Source: Candidatus Desulfosporosinus nitrosoreducens
Lineage (GTDB): Bacteria > Bacillota > Desulfitobacteriia > Desulfitobacteriales > Desulfitobacteriaceae
Length of the DNA: 64,000 bases
Assembly (NCBI RefSeq): GCF_030954495.1
Contig: NZ_JAVHUW010000041.1
Span: 1 to 64,000, forward strand
Reading direction: 5' to 3'
The position numbers were made by a program, and so were the translations under genes. Positions 60,898 through 64,000 of this stretch are shown here, piece by piece. The stretch's first letter is position 1; every line of letters starts with the position of its first letter. The notes below the pieces were generated by a model. That model searched no databases and had not been told where the DNA came from. It was given only the letters and a program-made list of their open reading frames with translations.

Positions 60898-62501
60898 CCT
60901 CCTACCTGACCGCTTCTTTCTTCGACAGGAGCTTTCCCATCGGCCGAAATTTGGAATCCTGCGCCGGAAGGCAAGCCCATAATAGCCCGGATGCGCTCAA
61001 GATCGACACTTTTGCGCACTGAATCTGCCAGCTCGTTAAAGGCGGATTCGCGCAAGGCTGCCTGAGACTGGGTCACGGCACAGGGTCTTGTGCGGTCTTT
61101 GCGCTGCCAGAGCCAATTCAAAAGGGAATTCCTTAAACTATCGTTATCGAAAATTCCATGTAAATAAGTCCCATAAGCATTGCCTGCCTGCAGACCGTCA
61201 GAGTAAGCTACTCCGTTGGAGGTTAATTCTAAAAGCGGCGCCTGGCCCTCGTCCGGCATAGACCGCCCCATATGAATTTCATAGCCCACAACGGGTTCCC
61301 CGGTACAGGCCTGAAAAAATCCTTGCGTCGCTAAAATCCTGCCTTTGCTCTGGACGGTATGTTTTTGAGGGTAGAATTCCGTGACCATGGGAAGAATCCC
61401 CAGACCGGGAACCTCTTCCAGGTCAGACTCGGTATGCAGAGGGTCTTTCACCAGACGCCCCATAATCTGATACCCGCCGCAGATCCCCAAGATGGGAAGA
61501 TCCTCTTGCCAGAACTTATAAATCTGAGCGCCTAATCCACTCTCGTGCATAAAACGCAGATCAGCCAGAGTGTTTTTACTGCCCGGAATAATGACAAGAT
61601 CGGGCTTGCCCAGGCTGTCCAGTTCCGTGACATAACGCACGGAAACGTCCGGTTCGTCTTGCAGGGCATCGAAATCCGTAAAATTAGCAATATAGGGCAA
61701 CCGGATCACGGCTATATCCAGTTGATCGGTGGTGGCAACGCGGGGCTTCTCTGCCGCTTCACTGATGGCCACAGAGTCCTCGTCCGGTATGCGTATTTTG
61801 AAATAAGGAACGACTCCCAGGACCGGAATTCCCGTTCTTTCTTCAATAAAATCCAAAGCCGGCTGCAAAAGGGCAATTTCTCCCCGGAATTTATTAAAAA
61901 TGATCCCTTTAATCAGAGCGCGTTCTTCCGGTTCCAAGAGCTCCAAAGTACCGACGACAGAGGCCAGGGCTCCGCCGCGATCAATATCGGCAACGAGCAA
62001 AACAGGGGCATTTGCTTCCAGGGCAACCCGCATATTGACGATGTCGTTGGATTTGAGATTGACCTCGGCGGGACTGCCGGCGCCTTCTATCACAACAATC
62101 TCGTATTCCCTAAGCAAGCCATGCAGGGCGTCCTGAGCGTAGGGCCAAGTCAGGCGCTGATATTCTCCGTGATAACGCAAGGCTGTGACATTTCCCTGGG
62201 AGACTCCCATTATGACTACCTGGGAACCTGTTGGTCCACTGGGTTTGAGCAGAATAGGATTCATGCGCACGTCGGGTTCAATACCCGCAGCCTGAGCCTG
62301 AACAACCTGAGCTCTGCCCATTTCTCCGCCCGCGGCGGTGACGAAAGAGTTGAGAGCCATATTCTGCGCTTTAAAGGGACTCACTTTGTAGCCTTCCTGA
62401 TAAAATATGCGGCAAAAAGCGGCAGCCAGGACGCTTTTCCCCACGCTGGAAGAAGTTCCCTGGATCATAAGTCTTGCCGCCGGCAGATTCTCTGTTGACA
62501 T
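60894..62501 (-). CDS. cbiP: Cobyric acid synthase (CbiP/CobQ)
   Basis: CbiP amidates four carboxylates (b, d, e, g) of adenosylcobyrinate a,c-diamide. The start is ATG 62501 behind GAGGGTGAAAAA. The 535 residues have the N-terminal P-loop GTSSSVGKS (15-23), FKAQNMALNSFVTA, VIEGAGSPAEVNLKSNDIVNM, and a C-terminal glutamine amidotransferase with nucleophile Cys in GICGGYQIMG and the HxE motif at THLHG-type YLHGIFDND. It lies 43 bases after cbiC and overlaps cbiB. Confidence 0.96.
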   Translation of the reverse strand: MSTENLPAARLMIQGTSSSVGKSVLAAAFCRIFYQEGYKVSPFKAQNMALNSFVTAAGGEMGRAQVVQAQAAGIEPDVRMNPILLKPSGPTGSQVVIMGVSQGNVTALRYHGEYQRLTWPYAQDALHGLLREYEIVVIEGAGSPAEVNLKSNDIVNMRVALEANAPVLLVADIDRGGALASVVGTLELLEPEERALIKGIIFNKFRGEIALLQPALDFIEERTGIPVLGVVPYFKIRIPDEDSVAISEAAEKPRVATTDQLDIAVIRLPYIANFTDFDALQDEPDVSVRYVTELDSLGKPDLVIIPGSKNTLADLRFMHESGLGAQIYKFWQEDLPILGICGGYQIMGRLVKDPLHTESDLEEVPGLGILPMVTEFYPQKHTVQSKGRILATQGFFQACTGEPVVGYEIHMGRSMPDEGQAPLLELTSNGVAYSDGLQAGNAYGTYLHGIFDNDSLRNSLLNWLWQRKDRTRPCAVTQSQAALRESAFNELADSVRKSVDLERIRAIMGLPSGAGFQISADGKAPVEERSGQVGG

Positions 62502-62544
62502 TTTTTCACCCTCTTTTCTAAGGTGGGCTTTCGCTATCGGCACA

Positions 62545-63177
62545 TCAGCCTTCACGCAAGGCCGTATATATCAAGGCATTGACAACGGTTGCAGCCAAAG
62601 GGCTTCCTCCCCGTGTTCCCAGAACAGTGATGGAGGGAATATCCTGACGTTCCCACAGCAAATCTTTCGACTCCTTGGCGCCGACGAACCCGACAGGAAT
62701 GCCAATGATTAAGGCCGGACGCGTCTCAGCTTGTTCAGCTAAGCGCAGGACTTCGAGCAGGGCTGTAGGGGCGTTGCCGATGGCCACGATGGCCCCTTGC
62801 AACCGCTCCGGATGCAGGCGAAAGGCGGTCATGGAGCGGGTGATGCCCCACTCTTTGGCTTGTTGGGCAATCTCCGGGTCGTTCAAATGGCATTCCACCG
62901 AACCGCCCAGCAATTTAAGCTTTTCCTTGGCTATGCCCGCCCGAACCATTTCCACATCCGTTATGACCGTCGCGCCTTTTTTTAGTGCCTCAAGGCCGCA
63001 GGAAATAGCTTGGGGATGAATGGCAATGACCTGCTCTAAAGACGGGTCCCCGCTGGTGTGAATTAAACGTTCAACGACGGGATATTCCTGGTCCAGCCAG
63101 GGACGTTTAAGGCCGGCCCGAATGATACGCATGCTTTCCATCTCGATTTGACCGGGCTCCAAGATAAACTCCGTCAT
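62545..63177 (-). CDS. cbiC: Cobalt-precorrin-8X methylmutase (CbiC/CobH)
   Basis: CbiC moves the C-11 methyl group to C-12 to form cobyrinate. The 210-residue protein has the family signatures: PGQIEMESMRII near the N-terminus, the catalytic His in RLIHTSGDP, TVITDVEMVRAGI, and AIGNAPTALLEVLRL, then GSPLAATVVNAL near the C-terminus. It overlaps cbiX by four bases (ATGA). Confidence 0.95.
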   Translation of the reverse strand: MTEFILEPGQIEMESMRIIRAGLKRPWLDQEYPVVERLIHTSGDPSLEQVIAIHPQAISCGLEALKKGATVITDVEMVRAGIAKEKLKLLGGSVECHLNDPEIAQQAKEWGITRSMTAFRLHPERLQGAIVAIGNAPTALLEVLRLAEQAETRPALIIGIPVGFVGAKESKDLLWERQDIPSITVLGTRGGSPLAATVVNALIYTALREG

Positions 63178-63542
63178 CCTGCCACAGCCTCCTTGATGCG
63201 GTCACAAGCCAGGCTTGCTATGCTGTCATCCGCTCCCAGTTCTTTAGTATAGATAACTTCGACATTGGGATGCTGTTCCCTGAGTTCACGCAGTTCTTCA
63301 TGAATATCCACCGTAACGTGAATTCCCCGAAAAAGAAACAGGGGCATGATGACAATCCGCGCCGCGCCTTCGCTTATTTTTTCCGCAACCGCTTCCGGCA
63401 GGCTGGGACGGTCATGAGCCATGTAGGCAGGTGTCACTGGTTGTCCAAGCAAAGAACTTACTTTCTCGGCGACCACTAAAAGACCTTGGTTGGCTTCAGC
63501 ACGGCGGCTGCCGTGTCCTAAAAGAATGATCTCAGTTTTCAT
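63174..63542 (-). CDS. cbiX: Short-form sirohydrochlorin cobaltochelatase (CbiX)
   Basis: This enzyme inserts Co2+ into sirohydrochlorin at the start of anaerobic cobalamin synthesis. The 122-residue protein is the short single-domain form (CbiX-S), which works as a homodimer. It has LLGHGSRRAEANQG with the catalytic His near residue 9, and a second metal ligand region PLFLFRGIHVTVDI (His near 75). The Cbi-type chelatase shows an oxygen-independent, early-cobalt route. It overlaps both neighbours by four bases. Confidence 0.93.
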   Translation of the reverse strand: MKTEIILLGHGSRRAEANQGLLVVAEKVSSLLGQPVTPAYMAHDRPSLPEAVAEKISEGAARIVIMPLFLFRGIHVTVDIHEELRELREQHPNVEVIYTKELGADDSIASLACDRIKEAVAG

Positions 63543-64000
63543 AAAAGTTCCTCCATTTGTTTAATAAATTCGGGAATTGAACTGACCGCTATGGTTTGAC
63601 CTGCCTGGCTGTTTGAGAAATCAACAGCTGGGCGTTTCAAGAGGATTAAAGGGATGTTTAAAGTGAGACAAGCCTGTACTTTTTCTAAGGTTCCGCCCAC
63701 TTTGCCGCTTTCCTTGGCAACTACGACCTCAATCTTTAATTGCTTGAACATTGCTTTGTCCCATTCTTCGGAAAAGGGTCCCTGGGCAGCAATAATTTGC
63801 TTGGGGCTAAAGCCTAAAGTTTCGCAGCGGGCCAAGACCTGAGAGGTAGGCAGCACTCGGATAAAAAGGCTTTTACCCCTTAAGCAGGGCTGTGATGTCC
63901 ATTCCGGCAAAGAATTGCTGCCGGTGGTAAGCAGCAGACGATTGCCGAGGCTGGCCGCAGCCTGAGCTGCCGCCGGGATGTTCTCAACCCAATGAATCAG
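63539..64000 (-). CDS. cbiJ: Cobalt-precorrin-6A reductase (CbiJ/CobK), 5' part outside window
   Basis: The frame runs off the right edge. The visible 153 residues are the C-terminal part of the NADPH-dependent reductase of the corrin ring: AAQAAASLGNRLLLTTGSNSL, RVLPTSQVLARCETLGF, IIAAQGPFSEEWDKAMFK and VVVAKESGKVGGTLEKV, all typical CbiJ/CobK landmarks. It is in frame from base 64000 with no stop. It is upstream of and overlaps cbiX by four bases, so further cbi genes probably lie beyond the edge. Confidence 0.92.
   Translation of the reverse strand: MIHWVENIPAAAQAAASLGNRLLLTTGSNSLPEWTSQPCLRGKSLFIRVLPTSQVLARCETLGFSPKQIIAAQGPFSEEWDKAMFKQLKIEVVVAKESGKVGGTLEKVQACLTLNIPLILLKRPAVDFSNSQAGQTIAVSSIPEFIKQMEELL

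Overview
The window reads as a chromosomal segment of a spore-forming, strictly anaerobic Firmicute of the Desulfosporosinus/Desulfitobacterium type. The pointers are an alpha/beta-type small acid-soluble spore protein, a MASE3-type sensor kinase, addAB instead of recBCD, an HdrA-centred flavin/iron-sulfur electron-bifurcation cluster of the sort found in sulfate reducers, and an anaerobic (Cbi-type) cobalamin operon. The genus is inferred from gene content only. No rRNA, tRNA, CRISPR array or intact insertion sequence was recognised.

Layout. 1-4.3 kb: the 5' end of a frameshifted AmmeMemoRadiSam-B gene, a D-Ala-D-Ala carboxypeptidase, a VanW protein, and a c-di-AMP (ydaO/yuaA) riboswitch reading into an NlpC/P60 hydrolase. 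4.3-9 kb: a MacAB-like efflux operon and a second NlpC/P60 hydrolase. 9-12.2 kb: an accessory-looking stretch of very small genes (a HisKA-like helical protein, an XRE regulator, short unknowns, a SASP, a 25-residue membrane peptide) and a DUF1003 protein. 12.3-17 kb: a CWB2 surface protein, a BtuF-like protein without signal peptide and an acyl-CoA ligase. 17.3-21 kb: an overlapping gene pair with SbcC/SbcD (YhaN/YhaO) architecture but almost no catalytic residues. 21-29 kb: a lone tyrosine recombinase, MsrAB, an ABC exporter with an SGNH hydrolase, a lipoprotein, a gene-poor hairpin-rich stretch and a methyltransferase. 29-38 kb: a class V aminotransferase, then hdrA-flxD-two ferredoxin-like subunits-flxA-hdrCB. 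38-46 kb: addB-addA, with addA apparently starting at CTG. 46-55.6 kb: a sugar kinase, a polysaccharide deacetylase, a diguanylate cyclase, YitT, an ECF sigma/DUF4349 pair, cardiolipin synthase and a sporulation-type kinase. 55.7-64 kb: the cobalamin operon cbiJ-cbiX-cbiC-cbiP-cbiB-cbiA-cobO-pduX-cobD, running off the right edge.

How the genes work together. The Flx-Hdr cluster should couple NADH oxidation to ferredoxin and a disulfide-type acceptor in the cytoplasm. The cobalamin operon covers chelation, ring contraction, amidation, adenosylation and assembly of the aminopropanol arm, including its own threonine kinase. Envelope genes dominate the rest, and one is under predicted c-di-AMP control.

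The most unusual items are the two-gene pseudo-SbcCD pair, a dispersed two-hairpin repeat present in three copies, the CTG start of addA, and the stand-alone HisKA-like protein that lacks the phospho-accepting histidine.
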